DNA from: Bifidobacterium thermophilum
GTDB lineage: Bacteria > Actinomycetota > Actinomycetes > Actinomycetales > Bifidobacteriaceae
Length of the DNA: 64,000 bases
Assembly: GCA_000741495.1 (NCBI GenBank)
Contig: JGZV01000004.1
Coordinates: 310,001-374,000, forward strand
Direction: 5' to 3'
The notes under the pieces are model-generated. The model saw nothing but the letters and a program-made list of their open reading frames with translations. It was not told where the DNA came from and searched no databases. The translations under genes and the position numbers were made by a program. Position 1 is the first letter of the stretch, and the number at the start of each line of letters is the position of its first letter. Positions 18,370 to 26,818 of this stretch are shown in pieces.

Positions 18370-18411
18370 ATCAGTTTTCTTCTCTTCTGTTCTTTACGTC
18401 GGGCGTGAGGT

Positions 18412-19596
18412 TCAGTCCCGGTAGAACCCGTCGTATGCGCCGAACTGCCACAGTTCGAAGCTGCCGCCGCCGCCCGGGCCGGAATACAGGGGCGAACCGC
18501 CAAGATGCGTACGATCGGCAGGCTCCAGCCAACGTTCATACAGCGCCTTATGCTCATCTTTCACCGTCTGCGGTGTAGGACCGTCGTTCTCCTCCCAGGT
18601 CGCTGCGCGATAGTTGCCGTTCTCGTCAGGCGTGAAGCCAAGAGCATACAGTTCCTCGTCATCGATGAATCCAGGCGTCTGGAACAGGTCCCTGCCATAG
18701 GCGAACAGGTTCGGATAATCCCAGATATGGATGATCTCGTCAGTGCCGAAAGTGCGCACGAAGCCGGGGCGATACGTGCTTTCGAAGGATTCAAGGGTCT
18801 GGAACAGCCGTACGTCGCTGTCGGTGATCCGGTCACCAAACAGATAACGACGGGAAGCCAGACGGAAATCGTAATCGGCGAGGCGTGCCTTGAAAATTGT
18901 GTAAGCGGCGGTGGCAGCACCTTGCGACGTGGCGAAGTTCACTTTGTAGGTACCGTTGTTCACGTCGTCGAAAATCTGCTGGTTGAGCAGGTCGATCTCC
19001 TGACGGAGCTCCTGCGGGTACAGATCCGGCGCCCCCTCCTTGTGGAACGGCGCCCAAGCGGTCTCCAGATCGTTGCTCAGAATGTGGTAGTTGTTCGTCA
19101 CAACTTTCCCGGTACTCAAATCGACGACGGTCGGCGAAGTGCCGCGGCCAGTGAAGTGGTCGGTGGTGGCTCGATAGAAATCGTTGAGCCGCTCGTAACC
19201 GAACAGATCCGCCACGCCTCCCGGAGTATGAGTCAGTTTCCAGCCGTTCTCGTCACGCCCGTACACGATTTCAGGGGTGAACGCGTCCCACAGGCCGAGC
19301 AGTCGAATGACGATGCGCTGACGACGGTTCCATCCACAACCCAGTGCCCCAAGGATGTGGTAGCGTCCAGCCTGCACCGGCGCCTGACCTGGGCCGGATC
19401 CGAAACGGACGGTGAACGCGTTGCGTTGACGGCGGAACGCTCCATCCGGCGTCTGTTCGACGGTCGTCTCCTCCACAGGACGATCCTGCTCGTCATGCCC
19501 GGGTCGGGACACGCGCTCACGGTGTGCCGCAACTCCGCATGCGTCCGCGGCGACAACTGACAGCGGCTGCCCGTTGGTCGAAAAATCGAATGTCAT
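18412..19596 (-). CDS. Atypical GHR-like GST, CGWNRR type (paralogue A)
   Basis: A 394-residue GHR-superfamily protein and close paralogue of the 15080-16213 gene. It shares the unusual active-site sequence LGCGWNRRQR (Cys87), the LYPQELRQEIDLLNQQIFDD and RRYLFGDRITDSDVRLFQT blocks, and the Gly-rich C-terminal tail. The N-terminal 75 residues are longer than in YqjG/Ecm4. GAGGAGAAGC stands just before the ATG at 19596. It lies upstream of SBP1. It probably cleaves or exchanges a thioether or thiol adduct; neither substrate nor thiol cofactor is known. Confidence 0.82.
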   Translation of the reverse strand: MTFDFSTNGQPLSVVAADACGVAAHRERVSRPGHDEQDRPVEETTVEQTPDGAFRRQRNAFTVRFGSGPGQAPVQAGRYHILGALGCGWNRRQRIVIRLLGLWDAFTPEIVYGRDENGWKLTHTPGGVADLFGYERLNDFYRATTDHFTGRGTSPTVVDLSTGKVVTNNYHILSNDLETAWAPFHKEGAPDLYPQELRQEIDLLNQQIFDDVNNGTYKVNFATSQGAATAAYTIFKARLADYDFRLASRRYLFGDRITDSDVRLFQTLESFESTYRPGFVRTFGTDEIIHIWDYPNLFAYGRDLFQTPGFIDDEELYALGFTPDENGNYRAATWEENDGPTPQTVKDEHKALYERWLEPADRTHLGGSPLYSGPGGGGSFELWQFGAYDGFYRD

Positions 19597-19757
19597 ATGC
19601 TTCTCCTCACGTTGATGATGTACGGGGATTGGAATCCGGTTTGATGAACCGGTTGCCTGATTTCTGATTATCGGCGTCCGCAGTCACGAACACAACGTTG
19701 CGCCTATCACCGTTTATGCGGTGTCGATATAACGATTCCGTATTATCAGCAAAGTTG

Positions 19758-19785
19758 ATGACGCGCGTGCAACACGTGCCGTCAT
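19758..19785. repeat. Imperfect palindrome upstream of GHR-A
   Basis: ATGACG at 19758-19763 pairs with CGTCAT at 19780-19785, with further partial pairing of GCGTG and CACGT inside. It lies in the 429-base gap between GNAT and GHR-A, about 160 bases before the GHR-A start, and could be an operator or leader hairpin. Confidence 0.35.
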
Positions 19786-19789
19786 GGTC

Positions 19790-19939
19790 TTACAACTCCC
19801 GCCTACACCGTCTCTTCCAATGCGCCGATGGCATGGAACGGATTGCGGTGACTCGGGAAGCCATTGCGTTGCCGCCGCTGATCGCGTTTTCACCGGGTGT
19901 TGTCGCCCTGTCCTGCGATTCCCCCTCGTAATCCGTCAT
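19790..19939 (-). CDS. Possible 49-residue small ORF
   Basis: A 49-codon frame with AAAGGACAAGAG upstream of the ATG at 19939, in the gap between the GNAT gene and GHR-A. The peptide is hydrophilic, with a basic end and a single Cys. No family is recognised, so it may be a chance ORF. The rest of the 19597-20025 gap shows only the imperfect palindrome at 19758-19785. Confidence 0.3.
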   Translation of the reverse strand: MTDYEGESQDRATTPGENAISGGNAMASRVTAIRSMPSAHWKRRCRREL

Positions 19940-20025
19940 ATCTCTTGTCCTTTCGCCGCATGATGTCAGAAACAACTGACGGCATCACCGGAAACAATCC
20001 AGCGATGCCGTCGATCAATCATGTT

Positions 20026-20571
20026 CTATTCGGTGATGTCGTAAATGAAGAACAATAACCGCTGTCCCCCATCGACAATCAATGTCTCCATCTCAGGGTG
20101 CCGCACAAAACCGCACCGTTGGTACAGGCGATGCGCGTACGGCATATTTGGGCCGGAATGGATGAGCAGCCGTCTATAGCCGTATGCCTTGGCGACCGCG
20201 ATATTGTGTTCCACGAAGGCTTTGCCCAACCCGTGGCCGCGCCCTTTTGGCAGCACACCCATGGTATTGAATTCGAATGTCGGTTCGTTGTTCAATGCGG
20301 GCTTGACCGTCGTGCATGCTCCATACAGCTCACCGGATGCATCGGAGATGACCCAGATATCCTCTTTCGCCGATCTTCCAGAAATATCAGTGAGCCGATG
20401 ATGATATTCCTTGGTCATCGGACCATTCGTGGAGAACGCCTCCACCAGCGTGCGCCCCACAGCGTCATATTCGTCGGGATGTGCAAGCCTCAGATGCAGG
20501 CCGGAACCCAAATCCCAATCCTTGAGACCAACTGGCAGTGTGCTTGCGTCAGCATACGCAGTCACTGTCAT
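20026..20571 (-). CDS. GNAT N-acetyltransferase
   Basis: A 181-residue GNAT-fold acetyltransferase. The acetyl-CoA pyrophosphate loop is VLPKGRGHGLGKAF (R-x-x-G-x-G pattern), followed by a typical beta-5/alpha-4 region (YRRLLIHSGPNMPYAHRLYQRCGF). The ATG directly follows the TGA of the ABC ATPase gene, so the two are coupled. In Bacillus, a GNAT at the head of a cystine-type transporter operon acetylates the amino group of S-substituted cysteines. This gene's place beside the transporter suggests the same job, though the homology class is broad. Confidence 0.85.
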   Translation of the reverse strand: MTVTAYADASTLPVGLKDWDLGSGLHLRLAHPDEYDAVGRTLVEAFSTNGPMTKEYHHRLTDISGRSAKEDIWVISDASGELYGACTTVKPALNNEPTFEFNTMGVLPKGRGHGLGKAFVEHNIAVAKAYGYRRLLIHSGPNMPYAHRLYQRCGFVRHPEMETLIVDGGQRLLFFIYDITE

Positions 20572-21414
20572 TCACACCGCCTCCAATGCGAGATCCTCGC
20601 GCTCGTGCTCTTCACGAAGCGCCTCCTGCGTGCGCCAAGAAGCGTTCCGGGAGGCGTCCGCACCGGGATGGTTCGTCCCGTATCGTTCGAAGGAGGACAG
20701 GAAGTCACGCAACCGGTCGGTATGCGGATTGCCGAAAATCTCCTCCGGGGTCCCCTGTTCCACGATCTTTCCCCCTTCGAGGAAAATGACCCGGCTCGCG
20801 ATGCTACGAACAAAACCCATTTCATGGGAGACCAGCAGCATGGTATTACCCGCCTCGGCTGCCTCGGCAATCGTGCGCTGCACCTCGTTCACGCGTTCAG
20901 GATCGAGCGCCGATGTCGGCTCATCAAGCAGCAGCAGCCGCGGATCCATGGACAACGCCCTTGCAATCGCCACGCGCTGCTGCTGGCCGCCACTCAGATG
21001 CTGCGGGTAATGGTCGGCCCAAGCTTCCAGACCGACATTGCGCAGCTCACGCAAGGCCCTGTCTTGCGCCTGATTCTTCGGCAGGCGCTTGACCACGGTC
21101 AACCCTTCCATGACGTTCTGCAGCGCGGTGCGATTACGCAACAGGTTGAACTGTTGGAATACCATAGCGGTCGACCGGCGGATCTCGAGTGTCTCGTCCT
21201 TTGACGCGTTGGCGAGGTCATATGTCTTGCCATCGATTTCCAGTTCGCCGGTGTCGGGGTGCTCCAGCAGATTGATGGAACGCAGGAATGTCGATTTTCC
21301 TGTTCCCGACGGGCCGATCAACGCCACGACCTCGCCGTCCTCGATATCAATGCCGACCCCGTCAAGCACCTTATGCCCATTAAAGGATTTGCTGATATTC
21401 CTGATGCTAATCAC
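20572..21414 (-). CDS. Amino-acid-type ABC transporter ATPase
   Basis: A 280-residue polar amino acid importer ATPase of the GlnQ/TcyN group. Walker A is GPSGTGKST, the signature is LSGGQQQRVAIARAL, and Walker B with catalytic Glu is LLLLDEPTSALDPE, followed by the H-loop SHEMGF. A Gln/Glu-rich tail extends the C-terminus. It overlaps the permease gene by eight bases and abuts the GNAT gene. It is the only importer ATPase in the cluster and presumably energises uptake for all three binding lipoproteins. Confidence 0.93.
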   Translation of the reverse strand: MISIRNISKSFNGHKVLDGVGIDIEDGEVVALIGPSGTGKSTFLRSINLLEHPDTGELEIDGKTYDLANASKDETLEIRRSTAMVFQQFNLLRNRTALQNVMEGLTVVKRLPKNQAQDRALRELRNVGLEAWADHYPQHLSGGQQQRVAIARALSMDPRLLLLDEPTSALDPERVNEVQRTIAEAAEAGNTMLLVSHEMGFVRSIASRVIFLEGGKIVEQGTPEEIFGNPHTDRLRDFLSSFERYGTNHPGADASRNASWRTQEALREEHEREDLALEAV

Positions 21415-22270
21415 GGGCGACCACCTCCTTGGCTACCGTTCCTGCCAAGGTTGCAATCCCCGGCGTATTCAATGCGGGGAGCCTGCGCACCGAGCCACGC
21501 GCCGGCGCCGTTTGAGCTGGCTGCGCCTGTTCGGGTTCGGTTTGCGCCACCTGTCGCAAGGCTGGTGCCTGTTCGGGGACAGACAGTCGGCGTTCGAGCC
21601 AGGCACCAACCCGCTCCAGTAGCAGGGTGATCACCCAGTAAATGATTGCCAGTGAACAGTACATCTCGAAGTACCGGTATGACGAGCCCGCCATAATCTG
21701 GCCAGCCGCCGTCATATCAACGACCGCGCACACGAACGCCAAGGAGGTGCCCTTGATCAGGCCGATAAGCGAATTCATCAGACCAGGCAAGGCAATGACA
21801 CCAGCCTGTGGAAGAATGACCCGCCGCCTGACCTGAGACGCGGACATGCCCAGCGAGCGCGCTGCCTCAAGTTGTCCCGGATCGACCGCAGTGATCGCCG
21901 CACGAATGACCTCAGCCATGAACGCCGACTGGTTGAACGCAAGCGCGAGAATCGCGAACAGGACCGGCGGCACGCTGTTGATATCCCAGTTCGTGCCATT
22001 CCAATAATTGAGGTACTTGAGGAAAATCGGAATTCCAAAGTAGCTGATGTACAGCTGCACGATGATGGGAGTGCCGCGAAGCACCGAAATATACACCGTG
22101 CTGATCTGGTACAGTACCGGCGTACGCTTGACACGGATGAGCGCGATCACGAAGCCAAGCAGAAGGCCAATGACGCCTGCCGCGACCGTCAGTTCCAATG
22201 TGACCGGCAGATAGCGCAACAGCTGCGGAATCTGGGTGAACACCAGTTTTCCATTGAATAAATCAGGCAT
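21407..22270 (-). CDS. Amino-acid-type ABC transporter permease
   Basis: A 287-residue HisM/TcyL-type permease with about five membrane segments and the cytoplasmic EAA loop EAARSLGMSASQVRRRVILPQAG that contacts the ATPase. Its C-terminal 55 residues are Glu/Gln/Pro/Ala-rich and cytoplasmic. No second permease is present, so a homodimer is likely. The AAGGAAAC upstream of the ATG is farther away than usual (about 13 bases), suggesting moderate translation initiation. Confidence 0.92.
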   Translation of the reverse strand: MPDLFNGKLVFTQIPQLLRYLPVTLELTVAAGVIGLLLGFVIALIRVKRTPVLYQISTVYISVLRGTPIIVQLYISYFGIPIFLKYLNYWNGTNWDINSVPPVLFAILALAFNQSAFMAEVIRAAITAVDPGQLEAARSLGMSASQVRRRVILPQAGVIALPGLMNSLIGLIKGTSLAFVCAVVDMTAAGQIMAGSSYRYFEMYCSLAIIYWVITLLLERVGAWLERRLSVPEQAPALRQVAQTEPEQAQPAQTAPARGSVRRLPALNTPGIATLAGTVAKEVVARD

Positions 22271-22403
22271 GATGATGCACGAGTTTCCTTGATATGTATT
22301 GTTGTACGTTTCGTTGACCCTTGCGGGATGCGGCTACAGTTCTTGCGAAACACTTGGCGACGTTCCCGTCACAGTACCCACACAGTCAGGTTGCTTTTCC
22401 TGC

Positions 22404-23621
22404 CTACCGCACTGTCTCCGCCAACTGCGGCTGTGCCGCCTTCGCCGCAACTGCAAACGCCTGATCGAGGTCCTCGATGAGGTCGTTCACGTCTTCGATG
22501 CCGATGGACAGGCGGATGAGCTCGTCGGTGATGCCGACTTTGAGGCGCTCCTCGCGCGGCAGTTCGAAATGCGTCATACGACACGGCAGTTCGGCGAGAC
22601 TTTCCACCGCGCCGAGGCTGACGGCGAGCCGGAACAGGTGCAGGTTGTTGAGGATTTCCGCCGGGTCGATGCCTTTGACGACTTCGAAGCTGAGCACACC
22701 GCCGAAGCCTTTGAGCCCCTTCTCGGTGTCGCCGGGCTGGCGGCCGCCTTCGACGCCCGGATAGTGGACGGTCGCGACAAGCGGGTTGTCAAGCAGCCAG
22801 TTCGCGATGGCGACGGCGTTGCTCTGCTGGCGTTCGATACGCAGGCCGAGCGTCTGGATACCGCGACGCACGGAGTCAGATTCAGTCGGCGGGAGCACCC
22901 CACCCAACCGGTTCTGCGCATAGTAGACGCGCTCGCCCAGCTTGTCGTCGCGCACGACGGCGAGACCGGCGATGACATCCGAGTGCCCGGCCAGATACTT
23001 GGTCGCCGAATGCAGGACGATGTCCGCGCCCAAATCCAGCGGCTGCTGAAGATACGGGGTGACGAAGGTGTTGTCCACAATCACAATGGCGCCATACTTG
23101 TGGGCGATCCGCGCAATCGCGGCGACATCATTGACCTGTAGCAGCGGGTTGGTCAGGGTCTCGAAATAGACGGCCTTGGCGGGTTCGCTGGCACCATCCT
23201 CGTCGCCGGCGACGCCGACACCGCTAATCGCCGCTTCGAGCGCCTCGTAATCATTGGTGTCCACAGGCTGGCTGACCAGACCCCAGCGAGTGAAATGCTC
23301 GTTGAACTGCGAGTAGGTGCCGCCGTAAACGTTGCTGCCGACGACAATCCGGTCGCCCGGCTTGAAAATCGAAAGAACCGCGTGGATGGCGGCGAGCCCA
23401 GACGCGAACGCGAAACCGCGGGTGCCGTGTTCGAGCTGCGCGATCTGGCGCTCAAGGAAGTCACGGGTCGGGTTGCCGCTGCGCGCGTAATCCCAGCGGG
23501 GCATGGACTCGACCGATTCGAAAGCATACGTGGATGAGTTGTAGATAGGCGGATTCACGGCCCCGGTCGTGTTATCGTTCACCGGCAGTCCGTGGACCAG
23601 CTGAGTGTTGAACCTCGTCAT
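22404..23621 (-). CDS. Cystathionine gamma-synthase/lyase family PLP enzyme
   Basis: A 405-residue Cys/Met-metabolism PLP enzyme. Characteristic blocks are YARSGNPTRDFLERQIAQLE, the VVDNTFVTPYLQQPLDLGAD segment, the PLP-lysine motif HSATKYLAGHSDVIAG and the C-terminal SLGAVESLAELP. This combination is typical of cystathionine gamma-lyase/MccB-like or gamma-synthase enzymes; sequence alone does not decide between synthesis and beta/gamma-elimination. It is the first gene of the cluster in transcription order, with a 650-base upstream region carrying two palindromes. Elimination would release Cys, thiols or sulfide from imported substrates. Confidence 0.88.
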   Translation of the reverse strand: MTRFNTQLVHGLPVNDNTTGAVNPPIYNSSTYAFESVESMPRWDYARSGNPTRDFLERQIAQLEHGTRGFAFASGLAAIHAVLSIFKPGDRIVVGSNVYGGTYSQFNEHFTRWGLVSQPVDTNDYEALEAAISGVGVAGDEDGASEPAKAVYFETLTNPLLQVNDVAAIARIAHKYGAIVIVDNTFVTPYLQQPLDLGADIVLHSATKYLAGHSDVIAGLAVVRDDKLGERVYYAQNRLGGVLPPTESDSVRRGIQTLGLRIERQQSNAVAIANWLLDNPLVATVHYPGVEGGRQPGDTEKGLKGFGGVLSFEVVKGIDPAEILNNLHLFRLAVSLGAVESLAELPCRMTHFELPREERLKVGITDELIRLSIGIEDVNDLIEDLDQAFAVAAKAAQPQLAETVR

Positions 23622-23669
23622 AGTGCACCCCCTAGGTAGTGTCGCAAGCGCCGCGGGCGGGCCGGGCGG

Positions 23670-23706
23670 ATGGTTGGTTTGGTTTGGTTGTTGATTGGTT
23701 TGGTTG
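23670..23706. repeat. TTTGGTTG short tandem repeats
   Basis: The units TTGGTTTGGT / TTGATTGGTTTGGTTG recur about three to four times upstream of the lyase gene. They may be a simple repeat in the untranslated leader, with no evident coding value. Confidence 0.5.
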
Positions 23707-24140
23707 CCGTGTTGTCGGCGGCGGGACCTTTCGGCCTCGCGTTGGTTACGAACCTAATCCAGCAAGGCTCGCAGATACAAGCTGCAAGGCATACGGGATA
23801 CTTATATGCGGCTAACAACCGTTGCAACGATTGGGGTTTTGCCGTTTGACGGGCAGAGTCAGGCGAGCGCGACACGCGGGATGCGGGTGGCGGGTAAGCC
23901 AAGCGGCTGGCGGTTCACCACGAGAAGACAGCGCTGCGACACGCGGGCGGCGGGCGCCGCGGAGCGGGGGCGGCGCTGCAGCCGAAGGACAATCGGCACC
24001 GATGATGGCGGATCTGTTTTGGCACAGCACCCAACTACTGGCTGCGCATGCCCCGGCATACACAATTCATCATGCTTCGGCTCACTGGATGACGTCATCC
24101 TCAGCGCATTCAGCGAAGAGACATATAGATGCGGTTCACT

Positions 24141-24160
24141 GTGTGAGCCAATCCTCACAC
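24141..24160. promoter_or_regulatory. 20-bp palindrome GTGTGAG-N6-CTCACAC (copy 2)
   Basis: A perfect 7-bp inverted repeat with spacer CCAATC. It is the exact reverse complement of the copy at 5525-5544; two flanking bases on one side and one on the other also match. It lies upstream of the cluster's first gene and 73 bases from a third copy. It is a candidate operator for a dimeric regulator. Confidence 0.55.
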
Positions 24161-24213
24161 AACAAGGGGCGAACCAGTCTGTGTGGCCAATTCCTGCCAA
24201 CGGACCGGTCATC

Positions 24214-24233
24214 GTGTGAGCGAATCCTCACAC
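24214..24233. promoter_or_regulatory. 20-bp palindrome GTGTGAG-N6-CTCACAC (copy 3)
   Basis: The same arms as copy 2, in the same orientation. The spacer is CGAATC, one base different. It begins exactly 73 bases after copy 2 (about seven helical turns), which would suit cooperative regulator binding. Confidence 0.55.
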
Positions 24234-24272
24234 AACGGCACCGCCCGGCGAGAAGGAGCCCGCAGCGAGCTC

Positions 24273-25645
24273 TCACCGGTCTGTGTCCGCCACAGCGGCG
24301 AGCAGCCGCGCAACGTTTGCGGCGGCGGCGGCGAGGTTGTCGGCGGTCTCGCAGCACGCGTCCGCGAGGGATTGCGGTTCGCGGATGATCGGGAACACCG
24401 CGTCGATGCCGCACGCGTAGAGATCCGCGGATGCCGAATCATCGGCATCATCCCGAGGAATAGTCCGAGCGGCTGAGCCATCGGCGCACACATCCGCACC
24501 CAGGCTTCCGGCAACTGCCTGCGGCACTGCGGCGACACCGCGGGCAACCGCTCCGGCGACCGCTACGACCACCATGCGCGGATTGGCTCGTTTGACGATT
24601 TGTGCGACACCGGCCGGGGTTTTGCCGTAGGCGGTCTGCCCGTCGATACGCCCTTCCCCGGTGATGCACACGTCCGCCGTCCGCGCACGGTCCGCCAGCC
24701 GCGATGCCGTCGCGACGAGCTGGATGCCGGGTTCGATGGTCGCGTTTGTGAAGGCGAGCAGTCCCGCCCCGGTTCCGCCGCCTGCACCGGATCCGGGAAC
24801 CGCGGCGACAGAACGCCCCACATCACGCTCGATGACCTGTGCGAATCGACCGAGCGCATCATCAAGCTGCCGGACCATTGCTGGGGTCGCGCCCTTTTGC
24901 GGCCCGAATACCGCGGATGCACCGGTCGGCCCGGTCAGCGGATTGGTGACATCGGTGGCGATGCGGACCTCCGTCTGCGCGAGTCGCGGGTCCATGCGGG
25001 CGGTGTCGATATGGTCGAGTCGCGCGAGCGCCGCACCGCCCGGTTCCAAGTACCGCCCGGTCGCATCCAGTAATCGAGCGCCAAGCGCCTGGGCGATGCC
25101 GGCCCCACCATCGTTGGTCGCGCTGCCTCCGAGCGTAACGATAATTGTGCGCGCCCCGTCATCGAGCGCGTGTCTGATCAGCTCGCCAGTGCCGAACGTG
25201 CTGGCATGCAGCGGGTCGTGCGTATGCTCATCCACGTATTGCAGGCCGCTGGCACGCGCCATCTCTATCACGGCGACACGCCCGGGCTCGGCCTCCGCCT
25301 TGCGATTCGCGTTCCCGGTGTTTCGTACACCATCGGTATGCAGCACACCTTCGATACCCTGCGTATCCTCGATACCCCGCGCATCCAAGAAATCCCTTGC
25401 ATCCAACAGCCCGTACTCCGCGCGAACCGGCCGCATCAGCGGATCGTGGACCATCGCACTGCAGCGCCGCCCGCCTACCGAAGCCAGCAGCGCATCCAGC
25501 GTGCCTTCTCCCCCCGTCAGCCATCGGCGCAATATCGCAACACGCCGTCGGGCAAGCCGCCTCCACCCCCGCGCGCGACCGCACGACACGCCGACACGGC
25601 ATCAAGCGACCCTTTGAACGAATCCATCGCAATGAGAAACCTCAC
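24273..25645 (-). pseudogene. Glycerate kinase (GlxK family), two frameshifts near the start
   Basis: ATP-dependent glycerate kinase. The intact C-terminal part shows GTGELIRHALDDGARTIIVTLGGSATNDGGAG, VFGPQKGATPAMV and TGEGRIDGQTAYGKTP. The N-terminus is split over three frames. From GTG 25645 it reads MRFLIAMDSFKGSLDAVSAC, then a five-G run (25566-25570) needs four. MADGGEGTLDAL is then restored if the six-G run at 25510-25515 has five. Corrected, it is about 456 residues, longer than usual, with a roughly 40-residue insert after YGLLDA. Uncorrected, the longest frame is 24273-25589. Both extra bases lie in homopolymers, so the gene may be intact in vivo. Confidence 0.8.
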
Positions 25646-25855
25646 GGCTCCAGCCTATGATGAGGACGCAACCAGCGGCACGACACGACACGGTCAGGCA
25701 TTCGCAACCGAACGCCAGCCGCCCGCCCACCGCACGCCGCACACCACGCACGAATCCAACGCACGAACCCAGCACGCAGGAGGCAGAGATGCCATCATCA
25801 GCCAACACCACCGGTATCAGCACATACACGCCATCCCCCCGACCGGTACGAGACC

Positions 25856-26818
25856 ATGCCGTATCGCCGAAGCGGCCGCAGCGGCTTGAAACTGCCCGCC
25901 ATCAGCCTCGGCTTTTGGCATAATTTCGGCGATTTCTCGTCATACGACACGATGAAACGGCTGTGCTTCACCGCATTCGACCACGGCATCACGCATTTCG
26001 ACCTCGCCAACAACTACGGGCCGGAACCCGGCAGCGCCGAACGCAACGCCGGCAGGATTTTGCACGATTATTTCGGCGCACACCGCGACGAGCTGGTCAT
26101 CAGCACCAAAGCCGGATTCGACATGTGGCCCGGCCCATACGGCGACCACGGCAGCCGCAAATACCTGCTCGCCAGCCTCGATCAGAGTCTGACGCGACTC
26201 GGCCTCGACTACGTTGACATCTTCTACCATCACTGCCCCGACCCGGACACGCCACTCGAGGAAACCATGGGCGCGCTCGCGCAGGCGGTCACCAGCGGCA
26301 AGGCATTGTACGTGGGCCTGTCGAACTATGACGGGCAGCGGCTCGAAGCCGCCACTGCGATCCTTGACGAACTGCATGTGCCGTTCATCATCGCGCAGAA
26401 CCGCTACAACATCCTTGACCGGACCGTGGAACACAACGGCCTGCTCGATGCCGTCAGCCGGCTGGGCAAGGGGCTGATCACCTACAGCCCGCTCGACCAG
26501 GGACTGCTCACCGACCGGTATCTGGATGGGATTCCCGCGGATTCGCGCGTGGCCAGGGACGGCCGGTTCCTCACCGAAGCCGACGTGGCACGCACGCATG
26601 ACGCTATTGTCGCGTTGAATACGATTGCCGCTGCGCGCGGGCAGAGTCTCGCGGATATGGCGCTCGCCTGGCTGCTGCGCAAGAGCGAAGTGACCAGCGT
26701 GCTCGTGGGCGCGTCCCGGCCCGAGCAGCTGCTTGACAGTATCGGCGCATTGCACGGGCCCGACTTCACGGACGATGAGCTCTCCGCCATCGACCAGATC
26801 GCGCGGGACGGGCGGTGA
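25856..26818 (+). CDS. Aldo-keto reductase (YghZ/Kv-beta-like), N-terminus frameshifted
   Basis: A 320-residue NADPH-dependent aldo-keto reductase of the YghZ/GpsA-like group, typically reducing methylglyoxal or related aldehydes. Catalytic residues follow the family: Asp and Tyr in HFDLANNYGPEPG, Lys in STKAG and His in DIFYHHCPD. The conserved start is RYxxMxYRRxGRSGLKLPAISLG. Here the upstream part (PSPDRYET) is out of frame by one base in a six-C run at 25835-25840. Correcting it to five C joins the gene to an ATG at 25789 preceded by AGGAGG. The true start is therefore probably 25789. Confidence 0.88.
   Translation: MPYRRSGRSGLKLPAISLGFWHNFGDFSSYDTMKRLCFTAFDHGITHFDLANNYGPEPGSAERNAGRILHDYFGAHRDELVISTKAGFDMWPGPYGDHGSRKYLLASLDQSLTRLGLDYVDIFYHHCPDPDTPLEETMGALAQAVTSGKALYVGLSNYDGQRLEAATAILDELHVPFIIAQNRYNILDRTVEHNGLLDAVSRLGKGLITYSPLDQGLLTDRYLDGIPADSRVARDGRFLTEADVARTHDAIVALNTIAAARGQSLADMALAWLLRKSEVTSVLVGASRPEQLLDSIGALHGPDFTDDELSAIDQIARDGR

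Larger units (their letters stand above)
23622..24272. other. 650-bp upstream region of the sulfur cluster
   Basis: No convincing gene is present. It holds TTTGGTTG-type short repeats at about 23670-23706, a possible weak promoter reading leftward (TTGCAA at 23822-23827 and TATAAG at 23801-23806, spacing only 15) and two GTGTGAG-N6-CTCACAC palindromes. The layout fits a regulated promoter region for the minus-strand cluster. Confidence 0.5.

Noticed and set aside
23801..23827. A firm promoter call for the cluster's first gene
   Set aside because: The -10-like and -35-like boxes are only 15 bases apart and may be chance.
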